Assembly (NCBI GenBank): GCA_035281745.1
Contig: DATEDI010000017.1
Coordinates: forward strand, 10,031-74,030
Direction of reading: 5' to 3'
Source: 66-474 sp035281745
GTDB lineage: Bacteria > Pseudomonadota > Gammaproteobacteria > Xanthomonadales > Rhodanobacteraceae
DNA: 64,000 nt
The notes below the pieces were generated by a model. That model had not been told where the DNA came from, made no database searches, and saw only the letters and a list, made by a program, of their open reading frames with translations. Position 1 is the stretch's first letter, and every line of letters starts with the position of its first letter. The position numbers were made by a program, and so were the translations under genes. Of the stretch, positions 29,215 to 37,857 are shown piece by piece.

Positions 29215-30678
29215 GTGAGCCACGCCGCCACCCGTTCCGCCGCCCGCCCCGCGCCCGACCAGCCGCTGGTCGACGTGGCCGATTACGTGCTCGACTACCG
29301 CATCGAATCCGAAGAGGCGTGGGATACCGCGCGTCACATGCTGATGGATGCGCTGGGCTGCGCGATGCTGGCGATGAAGTTTCCCCAGTGCGTGAAGCAC
29401 CTCGCCCCGATCGTGCCGGGGGCGACACTCGCCGGTGGTGCACGCGTGCCGGGCACGGCGCTGGAACTCGATCCGGCGCAAGCGGCATTCTGCATCGGCA
29501 CCCAGATCCGCTGGCTGGATTTCAACGACACTTGGCTCGCCGCCGAGTGGGGTCATCCTTCGGACAATCTTGGCACCGTTTTGGCGATGGCCGATTGGCT
29601 GTCGCGCAGCAGAGAACGCGATGGGGGCGAACCCTTGACGGTCCGCGATGTGTTGCATTGGGCGATCAAGGCGCACGAAATCCAGGGTTGCTACGCGCTG
29701 AAGAACAGCTTCAACCGCGTGGGCATGGATCACGTGATCCTGGTGCGGCTGGCCTCGACCGCGGTCGCGACCGCAATGCTGGGCGGCACCCGCGAGCAGG
29801 TGATCACCGCGGTGTCCAACAGCTGGGTCGACAACGGTGCGCTGCGTACTTATCGACACGCACCCAATACCGGGCCGCGCAAGAGCTGGGCGGCGGGCGA
29901 TGCCTGCCGGCGCGCGGTGATCCACGCCTTGAATGCTGTCACCACGGACGAGCCGAGCTATCCCTCGGCGCTGAGCGCGAAGACCTGGGGTTTCTATGAC
30001 ATCGCCTTCGGCGGCAAGGCATTCGAATTCGAGCGGCCGTTCGGCAGCTACGTGATGGAAAACGTGCTGTTCAAGATCAGCTTCCCCGCCGAGTTCCACG
30101 CGCAGACCGCGGTGGAATGCGCGATGAAGTTGCATCCGGAAGTAAAGGACCGCATCGATGAAATCGAGCGCGTCGAAATCGAAACCCAGGAAGCGGGCGG
30201 GCGCATCATCGACAAGACCGGTCCGCTGGCCAATTACGCCGATCGCGACCACTGCATCCAGTACATGGTGGCAGTGCCCCTGATTTTCGGGCGCCTCACG
30301 GCAGAGGATTACAGCGACGCAATCGCCGCCGATCCGCGCATCGACGCGCTGCGTGCCAAGATGACCGTGAAGGAAAATCCGCAGTTCACGCAAGACTATT
30401 TCGATCCCGACAAGCGCTATATCGGCAATTCCGTCCAGGTGTTTTTCAAGGATGGTTCGAAGACGGGCAAGATTTCGATCGATTATCCGATCGGCCATCG
30501 TCGCCGCCGCGGCGAGGGCATTCCCGTTCTCATCGAGAAGTTTCGCCACGCCCTCGCGGGTCACCTGCCGCAGACGCAGGCCAATGAAATCATTGATATT
30601 TGCGGCCAGAGCGAGCGGATGCTGGCGATGCCGGTGCCCCGATTCATGGATTTGTTCGTGGCCGGAGCCGGCGCCTGA
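29215..30678 (+). CDS. prpD: 2-methylcitrate dehydratase
   Basis: Dehydrates 2-methylcitrate to 2-methyl-cis-aconitate in the methylcitrate cycle. The 487-residue product is a full-length MmgE/PrpD family member: DVADYVLDYRIES, DALGCAMLAMKFPQC, IRWLDFNDTWLAAEWGHPSDNLG (active-site region), KAHEIQGCYAL, SWAAGDACRRAV and YIGNSVQVFF. The GTG at 29215 was preferred because GAGGAG (29204-29209) lies five bases upstream; the GTG at 29209 overlaps that site. It stands 7.5 kb from prpB-prpC, divergent from terC. Confidence 0.92.
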   Translation: MSHAATRSAARPAPDQPLVDVADYVLDYRIESEEAWDTARHMLMDALGCAMLAMKFPQCVKHLAPIVPGATLAGGARVPGTALELDPAQAAFCIGTQIRWLDFNDTWLAAEWGHPSDNLGTVLAMADWLSRSRERDGGEPLTVRDVLHWAIKAHEIQGCYALKNSFNRVGMDHVILVRLASTAVATAMLGGTREQVITAVSNSWVDNGALRTYRHAPNTGPRKSWAAGDACRRAVIHALNAVTTDEPSYPSALSAKTWGFYDIAFGGKAFEFERPFGSYVMENVLFKISFPAEFHAQTAVECAMKLHPEVKDRIDEIERVEIETQEAGGRIIDKTGPLANYADRDHCIQYMVAVPLIFGRLTAEDYSDAIAADPRIDALRAKMTVKENPQFTQDYFDPDKRYIGNSVQVFFKDGSKTGKISIDYPIGHRRRRGEGIPVLIEKFRHALAGHLPQTQANEIIDICGQSERMLAMPVPRFMDLFVAGAGA

Positions 30679-30863
30679 GTTCTGGATGAACGGAATTGCA
30701 GTGCGCCGGCGCAATTGTTTGTTTTTTGCTAAACTGGCGTCGCCGTAGAGGAATGCGACGGGGGTTGGATGGATCGCAATTCCCGCAGTAGTCTTGCACT
30801 TTGGAGCACGGCTCGCGCCGAAATGGCCGAAGCCTGAAGAATCAACAACGAGGAGACTTACCG

Positions 30864-32033
30864 ATGAAACGTAACGGCTTGTTCGCGGTCATCGCGCTGG
30901 CCTTGGGTACTGTTGGCGTGATGTCGGTCGCGCACGCCCAGGACACCAGTGCGCCGGCGGAAACAACGGGTAGCTTTGCGAATCCCAACTACAGCAACTG
31001 GTACATCGTGCCGCGTATCGGCGTGGTGATTCCCGACAGCGATCGCCAGGTGCAATCGGATCCCGTGGGCGGTCTCGGTGTTGGCTTCTGGGTGAACCCA
31101 CACTTCACCATCGACGTCGAAGCGACTGGTGACAATGCGGATTTCAAGGACTCCTCGCTCCGCGCTGGCAAACAGTGGGAAACCTTGGGCCTCGACGTCG
31201 CGGGTCGCTGGTACTTCATGGATCCGTCCTCGCAATGGCGCCCGTACGTCATGGGCGGCATCGGCATGTGGCGTCATTCTGCAGTGTCCGAGGAACTCGC
31301 CCAAGCGGGCGGTGAGTGCGGTTGCGTTCATCCGAGCAGTGGATCCGGTTGGGGTCCTGGTGCGACCGTTGGTGTGGGTGTGTTGTACAACGTGAGCGAT
31401 CGCGTCGCGCTGCGCGGCGAAATCGCGGCGCGTTACTACCGCGACACCACGTCGGCGCAACTGGCCGGTCTTGCCGGTCCGGGCTTGCCGCATACCTATG
31501 GTCCGAAGCAGTGGCTGGATTCCATGGCGACCATCGCTTTGGTGTTCAACATGGGCCATCCGGCGCCGCCGCCTCCTCCGGCCGCTCCGCCACCGCCGCC
31601 ACCGGCTGCGCCGCCTCCGCCGCCTCCGCCGCAGAACGTGGTGATCGACTTGCGTGGCGTGAACTTCAAGTTCGATCGTCCGAAGAAGGGTGAAAGCGAC
31701 ATCGGTCCGACGCTGAAGCCGCCGGCAGCCGATTCCGTGGCGATCTTGGATCAGGCCGTCGATACCTTGAACCGCTATCCGCAAGTCAAGATCGAGATCG
31801 ACGGTTACACCGATTCGGTCGGTACCGACCAGTACAACCAGGGTCTGTCCGAGCGTCGTGCCAACATCGTCAATCAGTACCTGACTTCGCATGGCATCGA
31901 CTCGAGCCGCATCACCGCGGTGAAGGGCTTCGGCGAAACCAACCCGATCGACACCAACAAGACCGCGGCTGGCCGTCAGCGCAACCGTCGCGTCGAGTTC
32001 AAGGTCGAGCAGCCCCAGAACGGCAGCATGTAA
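30864..32033 (+). CDS. OmpA family outer membrane protein
   Basis: Outer-membrane porin-like protein tethered to peptidoglycan. The 389-residue product has a signal peptide (GLFAVIALALGTVGVMSVAHA), an N-terminal eight-strand barrel (YIVPRIGVVIPDSDRQVQ to about residue 235), a proline-rich hinge (~240-265, alternating P and A), and an OmpA C-terminal domain with the peptidoglycan-binding IEIDGYTDSVGTDQYNQGLSERRANIV and GFGETNPIDTNKTAAGRQRNRRVEF. The start was chosen for the signal peptide. It has a long (~180-base) upstream region and its own terminator. Confidence 0.92.
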   Translation: MKRNGLFAVIALALGTVGVMSVAHAQDTSAPAETTGSFANPNYSNWYIVPRIGVVIPDSDRQVQSDPVGGLGVGFWVNPHFTIDVEATGDNADFKDSSLRAGKQWETLGLDVAGRWYFMDPSSQWRPYVMGGIGMWRHSAVSEELAQAGGECGCVHPSSGSGWGPGATVGVGVLYNVSDRVALRGEIAARYYRDTTSAQLAGLAGPGLPHTYGPKQWLDSMATIALVFNMGHPAPPPPPAAPPPPPPAAPPPPPPPQNVVIDLRGVNFKFDRPKKGESDIGPTLKPPAADSVAILDQAVDTLNRYPQVKIEIDGYTDSVGTDQYNQGLSERRANIVNQYLTSHGIDSSRITAVKGFGETNPIDTNKTAAGRQRNRRVEFKVEQPQNGSM

Positions 32034-32081
32034 GCCGTTCGCGAAGATCGGCAGATCAACGCCGATCTACGATGTGACATG

Positions 32082-32113
32082 GAAAAGCCCGGCTTTGCGC
32101 CGGGCTTTTCCTT
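32082..32113 (+). terminator. Rho-independent terminator after the OmpA-family gene
   Basis: GAAAAGCCCGGC (32082-32093) pairs perfectly with GCCGGGCTTTTC (32099-32110) around a five-base loop. The right arm ends in T residues. Confidence 0.88.
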
Positions 32114-32164
32114 TTCGAGCAGCCTGGAGGCGCGGCGCAGTGATGCACCCATGCGCGATCGTGT

Positions 32165-32956
32165 ATGCGTACCCGCAGGGTTGAATCGTTCACCGCACAG
32201 CGTGGCGACGCAGTGCGTTCTCCGCGACACGGTCTTGCGCGCGTGCTGTCACGCATGGGCGTGTGTTCGCGCAGCGAAGCGTCGCGGCGGATAATCGCGG
32301 GCCGCGTGCGGGTAAACGGCAACGTGGTACGCGATCCCGAATTGCCCGCGGATCCGGCGGTGGATCGCATCGAGCTGGATGGCGTCGTGCTGCGCGCGGC
32401 CGAGCGCGTCTGCATCATGCTCAACAAACCGCGTGGATTGGTGGTCAGCACTTCCGACGAGCAGGGCCGCGACACCGTTTATGCGTTGCTGCACGAGGCC
32501 GGCCTGCCATGGCTGGCGCCGATCGGAAGGCTGGACCGGGCCAGCGAAGGCCTGCTTTTGATGAGCAACGATTCGGCGTGGGCCGCGGGCATCACCGAGC
32601 CCGATGCCCATGTTCTGAAAACCTATCGCGTGCAGGTTCGAGGCATCGTCGATGGCGCAATCCTGCAACGGTTGCGTGCGGGCGTGATCGACCGCGGCGA
32701 ACATCTATCGGCGGCGTCCGTGCAGGCGATCGGCGGTGGCGGAAAGAACACCTGGCTGGAGATCGTGCTCGCGGAAGGCCGCAATCGGCAGATCCGCCGG
32801 ATGCTTTCGGCGTGCGACCGCGAGGTATTGCGTCTGATGCGGGTCGCGATCGGCCCGTTGCAACTGGGCGATCTTGCCAAGGGGGCTTGGCGCCGCTTGA
32901 GCGAAGCTGAAATCCGGCAATCGTCCGGCAAGCGCCCAAGCGCCGTTACGCGTTGA
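32165..32956 (+). CDS. RsuA/RluB-family pseudouridine synthase
   Basis: Isomerises a uridine in rRNA to pseudouridine. The 263-residue product has an N-terminal S4 RNA-binding domain (LARVLSRMGVCSRSEASRRIIAGRVRVNG, residues ~26-55) and the catalytic domain with LNKPRGLVVS, the active-site Asp in GRLDRASEGLLLM, KTYRVQV, and the C-terminal EGRNRQIRRML and RLMRVAIGPLQLG. It could target 16S or 23S rRNA. Conserved sequence starts around residue 24, so a downstream GTG start is possible. It converges on nagA with a 9-base gap. Confidence 0.88.
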   Translation: MRTRRVESFTAQRGDAVRSPRHGLARVLSRMGVCSRSEASRRIIAGRVRVNGNVVRDPELPADPAVDRIELDGVVLRAAERVCIMLNKPRGLVVSTSDEQGRDTVYALLHEAGLPWLAPIGRLDRASEGLLLMSNDSAWAAGITEPDAHVLKTYRVQVRGIVDGAILQRLRAGVIDRGEHLSAASVQAIGGGGKNTWLEIVLAEGRNRQIRRMLSACDREVLRLMRVAIGPLQLGDLAKGAWRRLSEAEIRQSSGKRPSAVTR

Positions 32957-32965
32957 GCGCGAAAG

Positions 32966-34108
32966 TCAGGCGGCCTGCGCGGCACCGCCGATCCATGTTT
33001 CCGTCACCCGCAGGTCGCGATCGATCACAGTGAAGTCCGCGCGGCATCCGGCTTCGATGCGCCCATGCGTTGCTTCGAGTCCGAGGAAATCCGCAGGGTA
33101 GGTCGAAGCCATGCGCACCGCTTCCGCGAGCGGAACGCCGAGCATTTCGACCGTGTTGCGCACCGCATCGATCATGTTGAGCGCGGAGCCGGCGAGGGTG
33201 CCCGAAGCCGTCTGGCAAATGCCGTCCCGCACGGTGATGGGTTCACCATTCAGCACGTACGCGGGATTGCTCGCGCCGACCGGCGGCATGGCGTCGGTGA
33301 CGAGAAAGAGCTTGCCGCGCGGTTTTGCCCGCAGCGCGATGCGGAGGCTCGCGGCGTCCACGTGATGCCCGTCGACGATCACGCCGCACCAGGAATCGGT
33401 ATCGTCCAATGCCGCGCCGACCACGCCGGGTGCACGGCTGGTCAGCGGCGACATCGCGTTGAAGAGGTGGGTGAAACCGCGCACACCCGCATTCAGCGCC
33501 GCACGCACCGTCGCGTAATCGGCATTGGTGTGTCCGGCGGCCACGATCACGCCTGCCGCGACCAGCTCGCGGATGGCGTTCGGCGCCACGCGCTCCGGGG
33601 CCACTGTCAGCAGTGTCTTTCCACGCTGCAGGGATTCCGCCACCCGCAATTCGTCCGCATCCGGGGCATGCAGGTACTTTTCCGCGTGCACGCCCTTGCG
33701 TTCGCGGCTGATGAACGGTCCTTCGAGATGGATGCCCAGAACGCCCGGTACCGCTTCCGCGATGGCGAGTTCGGTTGCCGAGATCGCGGTGCGCATCTTG
33801 TCGATGGTGTCGCTGATCAGGGTTGGCAGGAAACCGGTGGTGCCGAATCGACGATGCGCCGCGCCGATCGCGCGGATACCGTCCACGGTCGGCTGGTCGT
33901 TGAACAAGACTCCGCCGCCGCCGTTGACTTGGCAATCGATGAAGCCCGGCAGCAACATCCGTCCCGACAAGTCGTGCGTCCGCGCACCGGCCGGAAGATC
34001 GCTCACCGCCGCCAATTCGCGGATCTGCTCACCTTCCACGATCACCGCGACATCGTCGCGCCAATCCTCTGGGGCAAGAACACGTGCGTTGACCAAGGCA
34101 GTCGTCAT
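32966..34108 (-). CDS. nagA: N-acetylglucosamine-6-phosphate deacetylase
   Basis: Removes acetate from GlcNAc 6-phosphate to give glucosamine 6-phosphate. The 380-residue product has the amidohydrolase barrel features of NagA: LLPGFIDCQVNGGGGVLFND, LGIHLEGPFI with the metal-binding Glu, ITVAPE-type VAPERVAPN, AAGHTNADYATV and THLFNAMSPL with metal His residues, and the catalytic Asp in LVTDAMPP. Its ATG overlaps the nagB-II stop (TGATG), so translation is coupled. It ends the leftward nagP-nagR-nagB-nagA operon. Confidence 0.94.
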   Translation of the reverse strand: MTTALVNARVLAPEDWRDDVAVIVEGEQIRELAAVSDLPAGARTHDLSGRMLLPGFIDCQVNGGGGVLFNDQPTVDGIRAIGAAHRRFGTTGFLPTLISDTIDKMRTAISATELAIAEAVPGVLGIHLEGPFISRERKGVHAEKYLHAPDADELRVAESLQRGKTLLTVAPERVAPNAIRELVAAGVIVAAGHTNADYATVRAALNAGVRGFTHLFNAMSPLTSRAPGVVGAALDDTDSWCGVIVDGHHVDAASLRIALRAKPRGKLFLVTDAMPPVGASNPAYVLNGEPITVRDGICQTASGTLAGSALNMIDAVRNTVEMLGVPLAEAVRMASTYPADFLGLEATHGRIEAGCRADFTVIDRDLRVTETWIGGAAQAA

Positions 34109-35163
34109 CACACCGTCTCGGTGACTTTGGCGAGATGCGGTGGATGATCCGGGTCGCGGCCGCGGGCAATCGCGAGCGCGTTGACGGCGCGATAGAAACT
34201 CTGGATCGCCAGGATCGGCGCGCAGACCGCATGCTCGGTCGGCACGATGGGCAAGGCATTGCGACCGGTGGCGGACGGCGCCGCGGTCCACACGTCGGCG
34301 CCGCGACGGCGGAAATCCTGGGCGGTGGCCAGCACGCCCGCGAGCGCGTGGTCGGCTTGCGCGAACAGCAGCACCGGGAAGCGCGGACCGACCAGTTCCA
34401 TCGGGCCGTGACGGACTTCTGCGCTGCTGAAAGCCTCGGCGTGCAGCGCGCAGGTTTCCTTCAATTTCAGGGCCGCTTCCTGTGCCGCGGCAAGGCCGAA
34501 ACCGCGACCCAGCACGAACAGATCGTGCATCTCGCGCAGGCCTTCGACGAGTGGCGACCAGTCGAGCGCAAAGGCGCGGCGCAACTGCTCGGGCAGGGCA
34601 TGCAACGCGTCGAGCAAGGCCTTGTCCTCACGCCAGTGCGCGGTCAGATGCAGCACCGCCGTCAGCGAACCGATGAAGCTTTTGGTGGCCGCGACACTCT
34701 TTTCGGGGCCGGCTTGCAGGGGAATCACCGTATCCGCAAGTGCCGCGAGCGGCGAGTTCTCCGCGTTGACCAGCGCGACCACGTGCGCGCCGGCATGGCC
34801 CGCGGCTTCCGCGCTGCGCAAAAGGTCGGGGCTCGCGCCCGATTGCGAAATGACGAGATACAGCGCGCCGCGAAGTTTCAACGGCACCGAGTAGATCGAT
34901 TCGACCGACGGTGATGCCGAGGCCGTCACGCAGCCGGTTTGTGTTTCGATGACGTATTTGGCGTAGGTCGCCGCATGGTCGGAACTGCCGCGCGCGCAGG
35001 TCGCGACGAAAGGCGGTGCCGCGTCGCGGAGCTTTACCGCGAGTGCGCGCACGCCTGCATCATTGCGTTCAAGCTGCCGGGCGACGGTGTCGGCAGCGTC
35101 GGCGGCCTCCTGGTGCAATGCGGTGGATTCGGGTTGGATGTCGAGCACTTCGGGGGAAGCCAT
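34108..35163 (-). CDS. SIS-domain glucosamine-6-phosphate deaminase (NagB-II type)
   Basis: Deaminates glucosamine 6-phosphate to fructose 6-phosphate and ammonia. The 351-residue product consists of two SIS sugar-phosphate isomerase domains like the C-terminal half of GlmS, without the glutaminase domain: CARGSSDHAATYAKYVIE, ISQSGASPDLL, KSVAATKSF, LGRGFGLAAAQEAALKLKETC, EAFSSAEVRHGPMELV. Lack of the amidotransferase half and position before nagA indicate a catabolic deaminase rather than a synthase. The start was set at MASPEVLDIQ, 16 bases after nagR. Confidence 0.88.
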   Translation of the reverse strand: MASPEVLDIQPESTALHQEAADAADTVARQLERNDAGVRALAVKLRDAAPPFVATCARGSSDHAATYAKYVIETQTGCVTASASPSVESIYSVPLKLRGALYLVISQSGASPDLLRSAEAAGHAGAHVVALVNAENSPLAALADTVIPLQAGPEKSVAATKSFIGSLTAVLHLTAHWREDKALLDALHALPEQLRRAFALDWSPLVEGLREMHDLFVLGRGFGLAAAQEAALKLKETCALHAEAFSSAEVRHGPMELVGPRFPVLLFAQADHALAGVLATAQDFRRRGADVWTAAPSATGRNALPIVPTEHAVCAPILAIQSFYRAVNALAIARGRDPDHPPHLAKVTETV

Positions 35164-35179
35164 GGTGGTTCGGTAGTCC

Positions 35180-36217
35180 TTATTGCCGGGGCCGGGGCGG
35201 GGCGGTCGAACCGCGCACCACCAACTCCGGACTGAAGCCTTCGTTTTCGACATCATTGCCGTGGATCTGCGCGATCAACAGACGTGCCGCGTGTTCGGCG
35301 ATCACTTCGGTGCGTTGCCGCGAGGTGGTCAGCGAAGGCCAGGAGTGGCGCGAAAACGGGCTGTCCTCGAAACCGGCGACGGATAAATCATAGGGAACGT
35401 GCAGGCCGGCAGCGCGTGCGGCCGCCAGCACGCCGGCCGCAATTTCGTCGTTGGAGCCGAAGATGGCAGTCGGCGGTTCGGGCAGGCCGAACAGCCGGCG
35501 CGCGCCCCGGAAGCCGTCGTCGAACGCGTAATCGCCCTCGAGCACGAGTTCCTGGTCCAGCGGCACGCCGTAGTCCTGCAAGGCTTTCTCGTAACCCTTG
35601 TAGCGTTCGGGGCTGGAGCGGTGCTGCTTGCCGCCCCACAGGAAACCGATCCTGACATGGCCCAACTGGATCAGATAAGCCGTGATCGCGTACGCCGCAT
35701 CGCGGTCGTCCACGAACACACATGGAAAACCGTCGCGCGGATCTTCGGCTGCGGAAATCACCCGCACCAGCGGAATGTTGTACGCCGTCAGTTCGCGCAG
35801 CAGCGCCATGCGTTCGGACATCGGCGGTGCCAGCACCAAGCCCGCAAGCCGCGAGCGATGCGCGAGGTCGCGCAACTCTTCGGCGAGCTTCGGCGCGCGC
35901 GAATCGCAGGGATGGATCTGCAAACCGAATCCCATTTCGCGGCACGCCGCCAGCGCTCCCTGCTGCACGGCGATGATGTAGTAGGGATTGGGGTTGTCGT
36001 ACACCAGCCCGATCGCGTACGCCTTGGCGCTGCGCAGACTGCGTGCCGACAGGTCGGGGCGATAATCCAGCTGTTCGATCGCCCGCATCACGCGCTCGCG
36101 CGTTTCCTCGCGCACCGAACCCTCGTGGTTGATCACGCGCGACACGGTCTTCAGCGATACCCGGGCCTGCTTGGCGACATCCCGGATGGTGGCGGTTCCC
36201 AATGCAGGCTCCTTCAA
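35180..36217 (-). CDS. nagR: LacI-family repressor of GlcNAc genes
   Basis: DNA-binding regulator, predicted to release its operators on sensing GlcNAc 6-phosphate or a related sugar. The 345-residue product has the LacI helix-turn-helix (TIRDVAKQARVSLKTVSRVINHEGSVREETRERV, residues ~9-42), hinge helix, and periplasmic-binding-protein-like effector domain (IGLVYDNPNPYY, FGSNDEIAAGVLAAARAAG, DLSVAGFEDSPFSRHSWPSLTT). It lies inside the operon it probably controls, 40 bases after nagP. A palindrome of LacI type is present in the divergent promoter region. Confidence 0.88.
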   Translation of the reverse strand: MKEPALGTATIRDVAKQARVSLKTVSRVINHEGSVREETRERVMRAIEQLDYRPDLSARSLRSAKAYAIGLVYDNPNPYYIIAVQQGALAACREMGFGLQIHPCDSRAPKLAEELRDLAHRSRLAGLVLAPPMSERMALLRELTAYNIPLVRVISAAEDPRDGFPCVFVDDRDAAYAITAYLIQLGHVRIGFLWGGKQHRSSPERYKGYEKALQDYGVPLDQELVLEGDYAFDDGFRGARRLFGLPEPPTAIFGSNDEIAAGVLAAARAAGLHVPYDLSVAGFEDSPFSRHSWPSLTTSRQRTEVIAEHAARLLIAQIHGNDVENEGFSPELVVRGSTAPPRPRQ

Positions 36218-36257
36218 GTAATGGACTTGCGCATCGTCGCACGTCCAGCCATGGCTT

Positions 36258-37562
36258 TCAGGGTGTCGCCGTCGCGGAATCGATCACGGTTGTCCGTGCG
36301 TTTTGCCCGACCCTGTGGCCCAGCAAGCCATAGAACAGGATATAGAGATAGCCGGGCACCATCACCACCAGAAATGCCAACTGGAAATTGATCACTTCCT
36401 CCAGCCGCACGAAAATGTTCGGAATCACCGCGCCGCCCGCGATGCCCATGATCAGCAGCGCCGATCCGAACTCGGTCTGGTCGCCGAGTCCCTTGATGGC
36501 CAACGGGAAGATCGCCGGCCACATCATCGCGTTGGCGATGCCCAGCGCGGCGACGAAGACCACCGATGTGTAACCGTGGGTGAGCCACGCGGCGAATGCG
36601 AACAGCACGCCGAACACCGCGGAAATGGCGAGATAGCGCTGCTGCGAAATGAAACGCGGCGTCAGGATCACGCCCAACACGTAGCCGATCAGCATCCCGA
36701 TCATCGTGTAGGTGGTCAGGTGCTTGGCGTGTTCGGGTGAAAGCCCGGATGCCGTGCCGTAGACCACGATGCTGTCGCCGGCCTGGACCTCCATGCCGAC
36801 GTAGATGAAAATGCAAATTACGCCCAGCCAAAGATACGGAAAGCTGAAGATGCTGCGCTTGCCGGCGTGCCGGCCCGCATCACCCTCGGGCTTGATTTCC
36901 GGCAGGGACGAAAACACCACGCAGATCGCGAGGATTGCCAGCACCACCGCGATCACCACGTAGGGCATGAATGCGCGGTGCACGAACTCGTGCTGCAGCA
37001 GCGCCTTCGCGGCCGGCGATCCGGCCGCGTCGATCTTGTCCACGTACGCGTCGACGCCGCCCAGCAGCAACGCGCCGAACACGATCGGCGCCAGTGCGCC
37101 GGCCACCTTGTTGCAGATGCCCATGATCGCCACGCGCTTGGCGCCGCTCTCGATCGGGCCGAGGATGCTGACGTAGGGATTGGAAGCCGTCTGCAGCAGC
37201 GCCAATCCGGCGCCGATCACGAACAGGCCGGCCAGCGCACCGGAGTACGAGTACAGGGCCATGCACTGCGCGAAGACCACCGAGCCGAGGGCCATCACGA
37301 ACAGTCCCAGCGCCATGCCTTTCTTCATGCCGGTGCGCTTCAGCACCGCGGCCGACGGCAGTGCCAGCACGAAATACGACACGTAGAACACGAACGGAAT
37401 CCAGAACGCGCTGACGTTGTCGAGGTTGAAACCCACCTTCACGAACAGGATCAGCGAACCGTTCAACCAGGTGACGAAGCCGAAGATGAAGAACAGCACG
37501 CCGATGATCGTCATCGACATCAGGTAGTGCGACTGCTGCTGCGAGGTGGCATGCGGGGCCAT
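36258..37562 (-). CDS. nagP: N-acetylglucosamine MFS transporter (NagP/FucP type)
   Basis: Inner-membrane sugar:H+ symporter, predicted to import GlcNAc. The 434-residue product has about 12 helices and the FucP-family features FFIFGFVTWLNGSLI (first helix), LPSAAVLKRTGMKKGMALGL, LLQTASNPYVSILGP and GVICIFIYVGMEVQAGDSI. The ATG at 37562 was chosen because CAGGAG lies just upstream; longer starts run into the operator region. It is the first gene of the leftward nag operon and its context gives the substrate. Confidence 0.88.
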   Translation of the reverse strand: MAPHATSQQQSHYLMSMTIIGVLFFIFGFVTWLNGSLILFVKVGFNLDNVSAFWIPFVFYVSYFVLALPSAAVLKRTGMKKGMALGLFVMALGSVVFAQCMALYSYSGALAGLFVIGAGLALLQTASNPYVSILGPIESGAKRVAIMGICNKVAGALAPIVFGALLLGGVDAYVDKIDAAGSPAAKALLQHEFVHRAFMPYVVIAVVLAILAICVVFSSLPEIKPEGDAGRHAGKRSIFSFPYLWLGVICIFIYVGMEVQAGDSIVVYGTASGLSPEHAKHLTTYTMIGMLIGYVLGVILTPRFISQQRYLAISAVFGVLFAFAAWLTHGYTSVVFVAALGIANAMMWPAIFPLAIKGLGDQTEFGSALLIMGIAGGAVIPNIFVRLEEVINFQLAFLVVMVPGYLYILFYGLLGHRVGQNARTTVIDSATATP

Positions 37563-37601
37563 GGTTCGCTCCTGTACCCGGGTCGACGGGCTGGTGGAAT
37601 T

Positions 37602-37615
37602 GACCAACGTTGTCA
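37602..37615. promoter_or_regulatory. Imperfect NagR-type operator before nagP
   Basis: ACGTTGTCA with a degenerate left half (GACCA) matches the right half of the perfect palindrome 200 bases away. It lies about 40 bases upstream of the nagP start, where a repressor would block the leftward promoter. Confidence 0.4.
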
Positions 37616-37801
37616 TCAGGGATGTCTTGTCGCGAGTATCGCATGACCTGTTCGGGGAAAAACAGACCTCAGGCCAGCATCTGAATTGCTGCAAAGCAGC
37701 GCAATGGGAGCTTTCAATGGCTGCCGGCGACCCGAAATTCCTTGTTACGTAGCCAAATTCATGCGGCTTCTACACGAGGCCTCGAATGTTGCGACGCGGA
37801 T

Positions 37802-37815
37802 TGACAACGTTGTCA
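37802..37815. promoter_or_regulatory. Perfect NagR-type operator overlapping the glucokinase promoter
   Basis: TGACAACGTTGTCA is a perfect 14-bp palindrome with the central CG step typical of LacI-family operators. Its left half is part of a consensus -35 box (TTGACA, 37801-37806); a weak -10 (CAAACT, 37824-37829) follows at 17 bases. The glucokinase ATG is 43 bases downstream. It resembles NagR boxes known in other proteobacteria. Between this and nagP the 295-base divergent region also has a GCTGC/GCAGC hairpin near 37688. Confidence 0.65.
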
Positions 37816-37857
37816 TCCTTGACCAAACTGGCGCCCGTTCCCGCGTCAGAGACCAGG

